A stretch of 64,000 nucleotides of DNA from NCBI RefSeq assembly GCF_038051945.1, contig NZ_CP150302.1:5704001-5768000 (forward strand). Direction: 5' to 3'. The notes under the pieces were generated by a model. It did no database searches, was not told the DNA's origin, and saw nothing but the letters and a program-made list of their open reading frames with translations. Source of the stretch: Paenibacillus sp. FSL H3-0469. GTDB lineage: Bacteria; Bacillota; Bacilli; Paenibacillales; Paenibacillaceae. Made by a program: the position numbers and the translations under genes. This document shows positions 34,757-41,484 of this stretch, piece by piece (position 1 is the stretch's first letter; every line of letters begins with the position of its first letter).

Positions 34757-34906
34757 ATGGAAAAAAGCATCCAATCTGTGAATCAAAGCATTGAGATTGA
34801 TGAACAAATGGACTTATTATTCGAAGAATTATCTGAAAGAGCAGAAATGAGCTGTGCAGGCAATGCTTGCAGCGGAAACGCTTCAGCTTGTGGAGTTAAT
34901 TTCTAA
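34757..34906 (+). CDS. RiPP precursor peptide 2 (49 residues)
   Basis: A 49-residue frame from ATG 34757 to TAA 34906, preceded by AAAGGAGGTGA 6 bp upstream, the same ribosome site as precursor 1. The leader ('IQSVNQSIEIDEQMDLLFEE' then 'LSERAEM') matches precursor 1 closely. Short core with Cys33, Cys38 and Cys45, and Gly, Asn, Ala and Ser between ('SCAGNACSGNASACGVNF'). The shared CX4C spacing after 'EM' argues for the same modification. No lysine in the core. It is short enough to be missed by minimum-length ORF filters. Confidence 0.83.
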   Translation: MEKSIQSVNQSIEIDEQMDLLFEELSERAEMSCAGNACSGNASACGVNF

Positions 34907-34941
34907 TGCATCTAACTAGACGATGAAAGTGTGGTGGGAAA

Positions 34942-35130
34942 ATGATTCAATCTTTGAACAAGGAAATTCGGGTGAACGAGCTGGATGAGATGATGATGGA
35001 GCTGGAGGAAAGACCGGAAATGGTCTGCTTCTTCCATGCTTGCGGAGGAGATGCAGGTACCGTTTGTCTGCCTGTGGCTTGTGCAGGATATTTAGGTTTA
35101 GGCGGAGGGGTATGTTTCCTGGGTATCTAA
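34942..35130 (+). CDS. RiPP precursor peptide 3
   Basis: 62 residues from ATG 34942; the ribosome site (GGTGGG, about 5 bp upstream) is weaker than those of peptides 1 and 2. The leader 'MIQSLNKEIRVNELDEMMME' then 'LEERPEM' is related to the others, with the same 'ExxERxEM' end. The core is longer and more hydrophobic: Cys29, Cys34 (again CX4C), Cys42, Cys47 and Cys58, with Gly-rich and Leu/Val/Phe-rich stretches. No lysine in the core. The different core suggests a second component or a distinct product from the same maturase. Confidence 0.8.
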   Translation: MIQSLNKEIRVNELDEMMMELEERPEMVCFFHACGGDAGTVCLPVACAGYLGLGGGVCFLGI

Positions 35131-35154
35131 TAGGCTACATAACACCATGAACAA

Positions 35155-35185
35155 GACAGGTCGGGATATTCTCTCCCGGCCTGTC
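35155..35185 (+). terminator. Stem-loop between precursor genes and protease gene
   Basis: GACAGGTCGGGA and TCCCGGCCTGTC pair with one G-U and a 7-nt loop; no T-run follows. It lies between the highly translated precursors and the downstream enzymes, so it may be an attenuator or RNA stability element and not a full terminator. Confidence 0.55.
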
Positions 35186-35235
35186 TACCTGTTCCGCTAA
35201 TACGAAGAGCTATTTCCTGAGAAGGTAGTGATATT

Positions 35236-36537
35236 ATGAATCAGCAGCTTGTCCCCAAGCTTAAGCAGGAAGTGACGGTCGAACAATTCGATTCCAGCAT
35301 GATCAGTGCAAGCTATCTGCTCAGCTATGGTTCACGGCAATGGCAGATATCGGAGCTTGTCTATAGTGTAGTCTCTCTCGTGAACGGCAGGAATAACGTG
35401 GAGGAGATTTGTAGTCAGATGAATAAGACGGGCGGACCGCGGATCGAACCCGAGTCCGTCCATTATATTATACATGAGCTTCTATGGAAGAAGGGTGTGC
35501 TTGAAGGTTCAGAGAATACAGATGCTCCCAAGAAATCGCTGAACCAGAGCTTGTGGCTGCGGGGAACGCTAATGAAGGCGGGTCTCGTAGGGAAATTCCG
35601 GTTTCTTGGAGTGCTGTACAATCCCAAAATATTCGTCTATCTTGCGGGCCTCGGGCTGATCTCGCAGTTATGGCTGTTGTCTTATTTGCTGCATCCCGGA
35701 ACCTATCAGGCTGTACTGAACACCAACGGCCAAGGCTTTCTATACCTTCTGGGTACAGGGCTGCTGGTCACGTTGTTCCATGAGCTGGGTCATGCCAGTG
35801 CGGCCATGCACTACAAGATTGCACCCGGCAACATCGGATTCGGAATCTATTACGTTATGCCCGTGTTCTATTCGGATGTCACCAAGGTATGGAGACTGTC
35901 CCGGCGGCAGCGGGTGATAGTGGATATTGGCGGCATCTATTTTCATTCACTGGTGCTGCTCGTGGTCTATGCTGCCGGGTGGATGTTCTCGAATCCCTAC
36001 TTAATGGTGTGTGCCATTGTGTTATCAGTAGAGACAGTGCTTAACCTGAACCCGTTCATCAAGCTGGACGGGTATTGGATTCTGTCCGATTTAACGGGAA
36101 TCCCCAATCTTCAGGAGCAGATGAAGAAGTTCCTGGCGAGCAAGCTCAAAGGATTGTTCCGCCGTACGGAAGAGGTGAAATTCAACCTTCCTATCGGCCA
36201 AAAAGAAAAGATATTCTTTTATATTTATGTGGCCAGCAGCTCCTTGTTCATGATCTTTTTCTTCTATTGGATCTTCTCTATGGCTTACACGGTGCTCTCC
36301 CATCTGGATAAATTGCGGGCTATCGTGATGGTGGACTACAAAAATCTATCGATATGGAGCGCAATAACACAGGTATTCCGGAATATCTTCAATAATTTTG
36401 TTTATTTGATTTCTTTATTTTTTGTGGGGAGAATGGCTTACGGATTCGGAGGCAAGCTGATTCGTCCTGTTGCATACGCTATCCAGAGGAGGTTCCGGCG
36501 TGAGAAAACAGATCAGCGGGTTTCAGAGCATTCCTGA
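35236..36537 (+). CDS. M50 membrane protease with N-terminal PqqD-like region (YydH-like)
   Basis: 433 residues, ATG with AAGGTAGTGAT upstream. Residues about 10-90 resemble a PqqD-like winged helix of RiPP systems. Then about six membrane segments with the zinc motif HELGH at 182-186 ('TLFHELGHASAAMHYKIAPG') and the site-2-protease motif 'LNLNPFIKLDGYWILSD' with Asp278 as third ligand. The arrangement resembles YydH, the M50 protein in the yydFGHIJ epipeptide operon of B. subtilis. Likely role: leader removal at the membrane or delivery of the modified peptide. Lies after the precursors and overlaps the acyltransferase-like gene by 38 bp. Confidence 0.8.
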   Translation: MNQQLVPKLKQEVTVEQFDSSMISASYLLSYGSRQWQISELVYSVVSLVNGRNNVEEICSQMNKTGGPRIEPESVHYIIHELLWKKGVLEGSENTDAPKKSLNQSLWLRGTLMKAGLVGKFRFLGVLYNPKIFVYLAGLGLISQLWLLSYLLHPGTYQAVLNTNGQGFLYLLGTGLLVTLFHELGHASAAMHYKIAPGNIGFGIYYVMPVFYSDVTKVWRLSRRQRVIVDIGGIYFHSLVLLVVYAAGWMFSNPYLMVCAIVLSVETVLNLNPFIKLDGYWILSDLTGIPNLQEQMKKFLASKLKGLFRRTEEVKFNLPIGQKEKIFFYIYVASSSLFMIFFFYWIFSMAYTVLSHLDKLRAIVMVDYKNLSIWSAITQVFRNIFNNFVYLISLFFVGRMAYGFGGKLIRPVAYAIQRRFRREKTDQRVSEHS

Positions 36538-37618
36538 GCGGGAGATGCTGGATTGCCGGATCACATCCTTCCGGGAGATTCTGAGATATTATGGAATTAT
36601 ACTGGATTCCGCACCGATCTTCCTCTTATCAGGCGGTGCGGGATTCCAGTTCGGCCATCTTGCGCTGCAGGAGCTCGCGGGGGTGAAATTCTGGTTCGCG
36701 GGCAGCTCTGTGCCCTGTCTGGAGGAAGAATTCATGAACCGCATCTCCCTTCCCCGGCAGAAGTACCATATTGCCAATGATACGGGGGGATGGGAGACCA
36801 TCAAGGAATTCACGGACCGGGACACCCCTCTGCTCATTATGTTTGACAGCAGATACATAACCAGCGGGCCAGCAGGAGGAGGAAGCATCCTGGGTCAGCT
36901 TTATAACCCTTCAATGACTGTATTTACCGGTTATGACACCGAACAGGAAGAAGCCTATATTGTGCTCCACCAGACGGACCAGCAGTCAGAGGTGCTGGTG
37001 ACATCCCTGCCTGAATTTCTGGGTTCACGGCATCATGTAACGATTCCCTCCTCACCCGAAGGAATCTGTTATGAGCTGAATATAGATGCAGCGTACCGGG
37101 AATGGTTCAGGACTGAATACCCGCTGTTGCTGAAGAAGGCCCTACAGGATACATGTGAGCGTATGCTCGGGAACGGGACGATGGAGGACCTGGGTGGCGG
37201 TGCGGAGATTACAGATGGCGTGCAGGGAGTTTCAGGCCTGGCCAGGCTTATTGCAGAGATGGAGCAGCATGCCGCAGAGCTTGCCGAGACAGATAGCTTC
37301 AACGCCAAACAGTTTGTGGTCATCTTCCTGATTCTCAGGGGCAATCTTGAGATGGGCAGCTATACGTGCAACAGAGTAGAGTTCGGCAGCAGCCTGCAGA
37401 AGGTCGCCAGCCTGTTTGATCCTCAGGCGTTCCATGAGCTGGGCCAGGAATTTATTGAGGCAGGCGGGCTTTGGCGCAGCGTTATGAGACAGCTCTATAA
37501 TGTAAAGTTCCGTACTCAAGATCCAGTTGCTTACCTGGGTGAAGTCATAGCGTTATTCAGGCAGATTAAGGAGAGGGAACAGTTGCTGTTTACCCGGCTG
37601 AAGAATATTTTGCAATGA
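36500..37618 (+). CDS. BtrH-like (butirosin biosynthesis H) acyltransferase-type protein
   Basis: 372 residues from GTG 36500, chosen because AGAGGAGG lies 7 bp upstream; the frame also opens 10 codons earlier without a site. The N-terminal 130 residues match the BtrH N-terminal domain pattern: 'LDCRITSFREILRYYG' (Cys19 likely catalytic), then 'FLLSGGAGFQFGHLALQE'. In butirosin synthesis BtrH moves an ACP-bound gamma-glutamyl acyl chain onto an amine. Here an ACP-borne chain and a modified peptide are the only obvious donor and acceptor in the operon. The C-terminal half is a helical region that I do not recognise. The transfer to the peptide N-terminus is inference. Confidence 0.72.
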   Translation: MRKQISGFQSIPEREMLDCRITSFREILRYYGIILDSAPIFLLSGGAGFQFGHLALQELAGVKFWFAGSSVPCLEEEFMNRISLPRQKYHIANDTGGWETIKEFTDRDTPLLIMFDSRYITSGPAGGGSILGQLYNPSMTVFTGYDTEQEEAYIVLHQTDQQSEVLVTSLPEFLGSRHHVTIPSSPEGICYELNIDAAYREWFRTEYPLLLKKALQDTCERMLGNGTMEDLGGGAEITDGVQGVSGLARLIAEMEQHAAELAETDSFNAKQFVVIFLILRGNLEMGSYTCNRVEFGSSLQKVASLFDPQAFHELGQEFIEAGGLWRSVMRQLYNVKFRTQDPVAYLGEVIALFRQIKEREQLLFTRLKNILQ

Positions 37619-37642
37619 ATAGGAATTTATTTGTGAATTTCC

Positions 37643-37666
37643 GAACAATATCCAGATTGCTTCGTA
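37643..37666 (+). promoter_or_regulatory. ECF-type promoter of the SigY-like operon
   Basis: GAAC (37643-37646) and CGTA (37663-37666) are separated by 16 nt, the layout of ECF sigma promoters (SigY sites in B. subtilis: TGAAC near -35, CGTC near -10). It lies 30 bp before the sigma factor start, implying autoregulation. No terminator separates it from the upstream operon. Confidence 0.6.
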
Positions 37667-37696
37667 ATGTAGGTTGAAAGGGCGGGCGGAGAACAG

Positions 37697-38251
37697 ATGA
37701 TGACAGACCAACAGCTCGTTGAAGGATGCAAGTCAGGTCAGCCGCAGCATCTTGAGCAGCTCATTGCCAGATACAGGGATGATCTGTACCGGTTCTGCCG
37801 CCATCTGACACTGAACCGGCAGGATGCCGAGGATCTGTTCCAGGAAGTATGGGTGCGGGTAATCCGTAAGCTGGAGAAATATAATGCGGAGCGTCCATTC
37901 AAGCCCTGGCTGTTCCAGGTGGCCTTCAATCTGTACCGCGACCACTACCGGAAGTGGAAAAGCGTATACGCACTCTGGAATTGGCTGTCTTCCGATGCAG
38001 AACTGGTTCAGCTCAGAGACCCTGAGCCTTCCGCAGAGGAGAACCTGCTGCGGAGCGAGGAGCACCGGCAGCTGGAAGAGTGTCTGCGCGGCTTGCCCGC
38101 TCGTTATCTGGCCCCCCTGGTGCTGTACTACTACGAAGAGTTCAGCTATGAAGGAATTGCAGAAGTGCTGGGTGTGCCGGTGGGGACTGTCAAATCCAGA
38201 TTGAATCAAGGCAAGAAGTTGCTGCACAGTCTAATGAAGGAGATGAATTAA
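37697..38251 (+). CDS. sigY: ECF sigma factor, SigY-like
   Basis: 184 residues, ATG 37697 (ATG 37700 also possible) after GGGCGGGCGGAG. Region 2 'LYRFCRHLTLNRQDAEDLFQ' and 'FKPWLFQVAFNLYRDHYRK', region 4 'LAPLVLYYYEEFSYEGIAEV' with the HTH 'GVPVGTVKSRLNQGKKLL'. The following gene order (small membrane protein, zinc-ribbon membrane protein, lipoprotein, PLDc_N-like protein, ABC ATPase, ABC permease) matches sigY-yxlCDEFG of B. subtilis, where YxlC is the anti-sigma factor. It recruits RNA polymerase to ECF promoters such as its own. Relation to the RiPP operon 78 bp upstream is untested. Confidence 0.85.
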   Translation: MMTDQQLVEGCKSGQPQHLEQLIARYRDDLYRFCRHLTLNRQDAEDLFQEVWVRVIRKLEKYNAERPFKPWLFQVAFNLYRDHYRKWKSVYALWNWLSSDAELVQLRDPEPSAEENLLRSEEHRQLEECLRGLPARYLAPLVLYYYEEFSYEGIAEVLGVPVGTVKSRLNQGKKLLHSLMKEMN

Positions 38252-38578
38252 TTGAAGGAGCCCGGAGACAATGAACGGCTGCTGAAGGAATATTTCCATA
38301 CCCCGCTCACCCCTTCGCCCCGGCTGGTCTTAAGCACCCTCCGGCGGATACAGGGTCGCGGGAGGATGGGCATCATCGCCGGACTAATGGCGCTGCAATG
38401 GCTGGTATTCATTTTGATGGCAGGATTCTTCCTGACAGGTCCGGCGGCGCAGCCCTGGATCCTCTGCCTGTTGCTGCTATTCGTCCTGGCGGGAATGGTT
38501 GCAGCCGCCCTGTTATTGTACCGTATGACAGGAGGCAGGGAGGGAGCGGGAGCTTATGAGAATTCACTTCACCGTTGA
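38252..38578 (+). CDS. Small membrane protein, likely YxlC-type anti-sigma factor
   Basis: 108 residues from TTG 38252, directly after the sigma stop. A charged cytoplasmic N-terminus (about 1-40) precedes two hydrophobic segments ('GLMALQWLVFILMAGFFL' and 'LCLLLLFVLAGMVAAALLL'). YxlC, the anti-sigma protein of the B. subtilis SigY operon, has about 106 residues and the same position and topology. No zinc-binding anti-sigma motif (HxxxCxxC) is present. The call is based on position, length and topology, not on clear sequence identity. Confidence 0.6.
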   Translation: MKEPGDNERLLKEYFHTPLTPSPRLVLSTLRRIQGRGRMGIIAGLMALQWLVFILMAGFFLTGPAAQPWILCLLLLFVLAGMVAAALLLYRMTGGREGAGAYENSLHR

Positions 38579-38933
38579 GAAGTTCGTATTCTGGGGGCTT
38601 ACGGCCATCGTCCTGCTAAGCTGCATTGCACTCGGAGTAGGTATCAGCCCCTATATGGGTGACTTTCTGGAGGAGAATCAGACCTGGCTGATTGTAATGA
38701 GCCTGCTGGCCTTGCTGTTCCTCAGCCTCAATGCTCTGATTGCTGTATTTATATACAAGGATGCGTCCCGGCGGAGGATGAATGCCTGGCTGTGGATGAC
38801 AGCGGTAATCTATATCCCCAACTTCATCGGCCTGATCCTGTACCTGCTGGCCAGGAAGCAGCCGCGCAATTCAATAACCGCTGACTCAAGCGTTGAGGGT
38901 ATCCGTTGTCCGCACTGCGGGCATCTAATCTAA
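38556..38933 (+). CDS. Membrane protein with C-terminal zinc ribbon (YxlD-position)
   Basis: 125 residues, ATG 38556 overlapping the preceding gene by 23 bp. Three hydrophobic segments; the middle of the protein has the PLDc_N-like phrase 'IAVFIYKDASRRRMNAWLWM' followed by 'NFIGLILYLLARKQPR', and the tail ends in a half zinc ribbon 'IRCPHCGHLI'. B. subtilis YxlD, at the same place in the sigY operon, is shorter (about 68 residues). The zinc ribbon is an extra feature. Role unknown, possibly part of the anti-sigma complex. Confidence 0.6.
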   Translation: MRIHFTVEKFVFWGLTAIVLLSCIALGVGISPYMGDFLEENQTWLIVMSLLALLFLSLNALIAVFIYKDASRRRMNAWLWMTAVIYIPNFIGLILYLLARKQPRNSITADSSVEGIRCPHCGHLI

Positions 38934-38952
38934 ACCGGGGAGTGTTAAGAAT

Positions 38953-39333
38953 ATGAATAAGAAATGGATAACGCTGGGGATCTTGATCGCCATGGTGCCT
39001 TTACTGCTGACAGCCTGCGACAAAAGAATGATGTTCGCCGGCTCGAGCACCAAGAGCAAATTAAGCGCATCCTACAAGCTGTTTACAGGTACGGAAGAGA
39101 AGAAGGTTAAGCTCAAAAGAGGTGAAACGCTCAGCATGGATTACAATTCCAAGGTGGAAAAGGGCGAGTTGTCCATGAAGTTGTATGGGCCTGACAATGA
39201 GGTGCTCAAGGAGCTAGGAACTAATGAGTCAGGAACGGAGAAGGTAGAGGCTGACAAGGACGGGAAATACCGGATTGAAGTCAAGGGCGATGATACCAAA
39301 GGAAGCTTCGAGGTTACATTTAAAGTTGAATAA
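38953..39333 (+). CDS. Small lipoprotein, unknown function
   Basis: 126 residues, ATG 38953 after GGGGAGTG. Lipoprotein signal peptide with lipobox 'LLTAC' at about 19-23. The mature part is a small charged beta-rich domain ('KVKLKRGETLSMDYNSKVEK', 'DKDGKYRIEVKGDDTKGSFE'), resembling domains that neutralise or bind ligands outside the membrane. No equivalent gene is expected in the B. subtilis sigY operon. In this position an immunity-type or envelope-stress sensing role is conceivable but unsupported. Confidence 0.6.
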   Translation: MNKKWITLGILIAMVPLLLTACDKRMMFAGSSTKSKLSASYKLFTGTEEKKVKLKRGETLSMDYNSKVEKGELSMKLYGPDNEVLKELGTNESGTEKVEADKDGKYRIEVKGDDTKGSFEVTFKVE

Positions 39334-39357
39334 CGATCTGCAAGGGGATGTGTGGGA

Positions 39358-39585
39358 ATGGAATTCGGTACATTTACAATCGGGGAGAATGTTGATGCGA
39401 AATTCTGGCTGATGTTATCGCCACTCATCGTGCTTCAGCTTGTATTATGGATTATTGCGTTTGTGGATATAGCCAGACGAACCCGCTTTCGCTTCGGCAA
39501 TAAGTGGATCTGGTCGCTGATTGTGATCTTTGGCAATATTCTTGGACCAGTGGCCTACTTCCTGCTCCGGGGAGATGAAGAGTGA
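39358..39585 (+). CDS. Small membrane protein, PLDc_N family (YxlE-like)
   Basis: 75 residues from ATG 39358 (AAGGGG 10 bp upstream); GTG 39352 would leave only 4 bp and is less likely. Two hydrophobic segments around 'LQLVLWIIAFVDIARRTRFRF' and 'WSLIVIFGNILGPVAYFLL', the pattern of the phospholipase-D nuclease N-terminal (PLDc_N) family. This matches YxlE in the sigY operon. It overlaps the ABC ATPase start by a GTGA junction. Function unknown. Confidence 0.7.
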   Translation: MEFGTFTIGENVDAKFWLMLSPLIVLQLVLWIIAFVDIARRTRFRFGNKWIWSLIVIFGNILGPVAYFLLRGDEE

Positions 39586-40511
39586 GCTATATTCTGGAAA
39601 CCGAGAAGCTGACCAAAACCTTCGGCTCGTTCACCGCTGTCCGGGAGATGACGGTGCGTATCCCCGCTTCATCGGTCTGCGGGATTCTGGGAGCGAACGG
39701 GGCAGGGAAGACTACCACCTTGAACATGCTCTGCGGGCTGTCGCGCCCTACTTCAGGAATGATCAGGATTGATGGGGAGGTGCTGGAATTCGGCAAGTCC
39801 CGTTACTCCCGGCTTGGCTTTGTTCCGGATGTTCCGCAATACTACAAATGGATGAAGCCCAAGGAGCTGATGCGGTTTGTGGGGGAACTGTATTATATGA
39901 GAGGCCCTGCATTAACCAGCCGGATTGAGGAGCTGCTCCACAAGGTTGGCCTGGAAGGCTGCAACAAACGGATTGGGAGCTTCTCCCGTGGTATGAAGCA
40001 GCGGCTTGGCATTGCCCAGGCCCTGCTGCCGGAACCGAAGATTCTGGTGCTGGACGAACCGACCTCGGCCCTGGACCCGGTAGGTAGAAGTGAGGTGCTT
40101 GAGCTGATCCGGTCGCTTGCCGGAGAGCTGACGATTTTATTGTCCTCTCACAATCTCTATGAGGTTGAACAGATCTGTGACCGGATTCTGATGATGGACC
40201 AGGGGAAGGTGATTGCCGATGATTCGCTGGTCAGCATCAAGAGCAAGTCCGCCCTGAATACCCTTGAGCTTCAGACCGAGAGCTTGGAGCTTCTGCAAAC
40301 CGCAGCTTCATTATTAATCGAACACCCGCAAGTACTGGATGTTGAGATTTTGGAAGAGCGGAATGCATTAAACCTGAACGTGGCTGATCTAAGGGAAGCG
40401 CAGCTTTATATCCCGCAGCTGTTATCCGGTGCAGGGATTCCCCTGATGCTGTTTCGGATAACGGAGCCCACATTGGAACAATTTTTTCTGAAGATGGTGA
40501 ATGCCCGGTGA
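39582..40511 (+). CDS. ABC transporter ATP-binding protein (YxlF-like)
   Basis: 309 residues from GTG 39582, coupled to the preceding stop. Walker A 'GANGAGKTT', signature 'FSRGMKQRLG', Walker B 'ILVLDEPTSALDP', switch 'LLSSHNLYEVEQI'. The C-terminal 90 residues form the extension found in export-type ATPases of the CcmA/NatA class. With the following permease it makes a simple two-component ABC-2 exporter, like YxlFG. It might give resistance to, or export, the peptide made by the upstream operon; this is inference. Confidence 0.9.
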   Translation: MSYILETEKLTKTFGSFTAVREMTVRIPASSVCGILGANGAGKTTTLNMLCGLSRPTSGMIRIDGEVLEFGKSRYSRLGFVPDVPQYYKWMKPKELMRFVGELYYMRGPALTSRIEELLHKVGLEGCNKRIGSFSRGMKQRLGIAQALLPEPKILVLDEPTSALDPVGRSEVLELIRSLAGELTILLSSHNLYEVEQICDRILMMDQGKVIADDSLVSIKSKSALNTLELQTESLELLQTAASLLIEHPQVLDVEILEERNALNLNVADLREAQLYIPQLLSGAGIPLMLFRITEPTLEQFFLKMVNAR

Positions 40512-41278
40512 ATACTAAAGTGCTGTTCAGGAAAGATCTGAGAGAGATGATAGTCAGCAAGAAGGTGCTGATTCTGTTAGGGGTATTTATTTTTTTTGCC
40601 TTGTCAGGCCCGCTGTCTGCGAAGTTTGAACCCGAATTAATGAAGGCTTACTCGAATAAGTTAGGCCCTGGAAGCGTAATTCATATACCGGCCCCTGTAT
40701 ATACCGATGCCTACAAGGATACATTTAACAACCTCAAGCAGGCGGGCATCATCGTGGTGATTCTGCTGGTATGCGGAACTATGGTAGATGAGAAAAAAAG
40801 CGGAACCGCTGCATTTCTGCTGACAAAGGGACTGTCAAGGACCTCTTTTCTGTTAAGCAAGGTTGCCTCCAGGATGCTGCTGTTTACCGCTGCCTGCGCA
40901 GCGGCTGGTATCGTATGTGTCCTGTACACTTATCTGATTTTTGGTGAATATGCTCTTCCGAATTTGTATCTGGCTTTTCTCTTATATTGGGTGTACGGGG
41001 TTTTTGTAATCTGTATTTCCATGCTGGCCAGTGTATTGGCCCGGACATTTACCCAGGCTTTTTTTACCGGGTTTGCCGCTTATTTTGTCATAAGCCTGCT
41101 CAGCCTGGTGCCTTATCTGGACCGATATTTGCCCGGGAGGCTGAACACCATTAATCAGGATATCCTTTCCGGGGCAACGCTGCCGGAGCATTGGTTCATA
41201 CCTGCGTGCATCTCTTTGCTACTGTCGGCAGTACTAGTCTTCCTGTGCCAGCGTATTTTTCAGGAGCAGGAACTGTAG
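40508..41278 (+). CDS. ABC-2 type permease (YxlG-like)
   Basis: 256 residues from GTG 40508, overlapping the ATPase stop. Six hydrophobic segments, with the first extracellular loop ('SAKFEPELMKAYSNKLGPGS') and the motif 'MVDEKKSGTAAFLLTKGLSR' at the start of the conserved ABC-2 region. Length and position match YxlG. It closes the operon; a terminator follows at 41311-41343. Confidence 0.85.
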   Translation: MNTKVLFRKDLREMIVSKKVLILLGVFIFFALSGPLSAKFEPELMKAYSNKLGPGSVIHIPAPVYTDAYKDTFNNLKQAGIIVVILLVCGTMVDEKKSGTAAFLLTKGLSRTSFLLSKVASRMLLFTAACAAAGIVCVLYTYLIFGEYALPNLYLAFLLYWVYGVFVICISMLASVLARTFTQAFFTGFAAYFVISLLSLVPYLDRYLPGRLNTINQDILSGATLPEHWFIPACISLLLSAVLVFLCQRIFQEQEL

Positions 41279-41310
41279 TAAGGGAACCGCTGCATAACGT
41301 TTGGATACGG

Positions 41311-41343
41311 GACTCTTCCCTATACATAGGGTGGGGTTTTTTT
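41311..41343 (+). terminator. Rho-independent terminator
   Basis: CCCTAT/ATAGGG hairpin, then TGGGG and a seven-T run. It ends the SigY-like operon. Confidence 0.7.
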
Positions 41344-41484
41344 AGCGTGCGGGCTAGGGTTATCCCTGATTTTAATACTAATTATAACTAAACATATACA
41401 AACATAATCAAATATATTGTATAATTCGATTTAACTTGCTAGAATATGATCAAAATAAAGAAGAGTGATTGGGAGGTATGGAGT

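Noticed and set aside
36470..36499. Upstream ATG for the BtrH-like gene
   Set aside because: No ribosome site; GTG 36500 has AGAGGAGG at the right distance.
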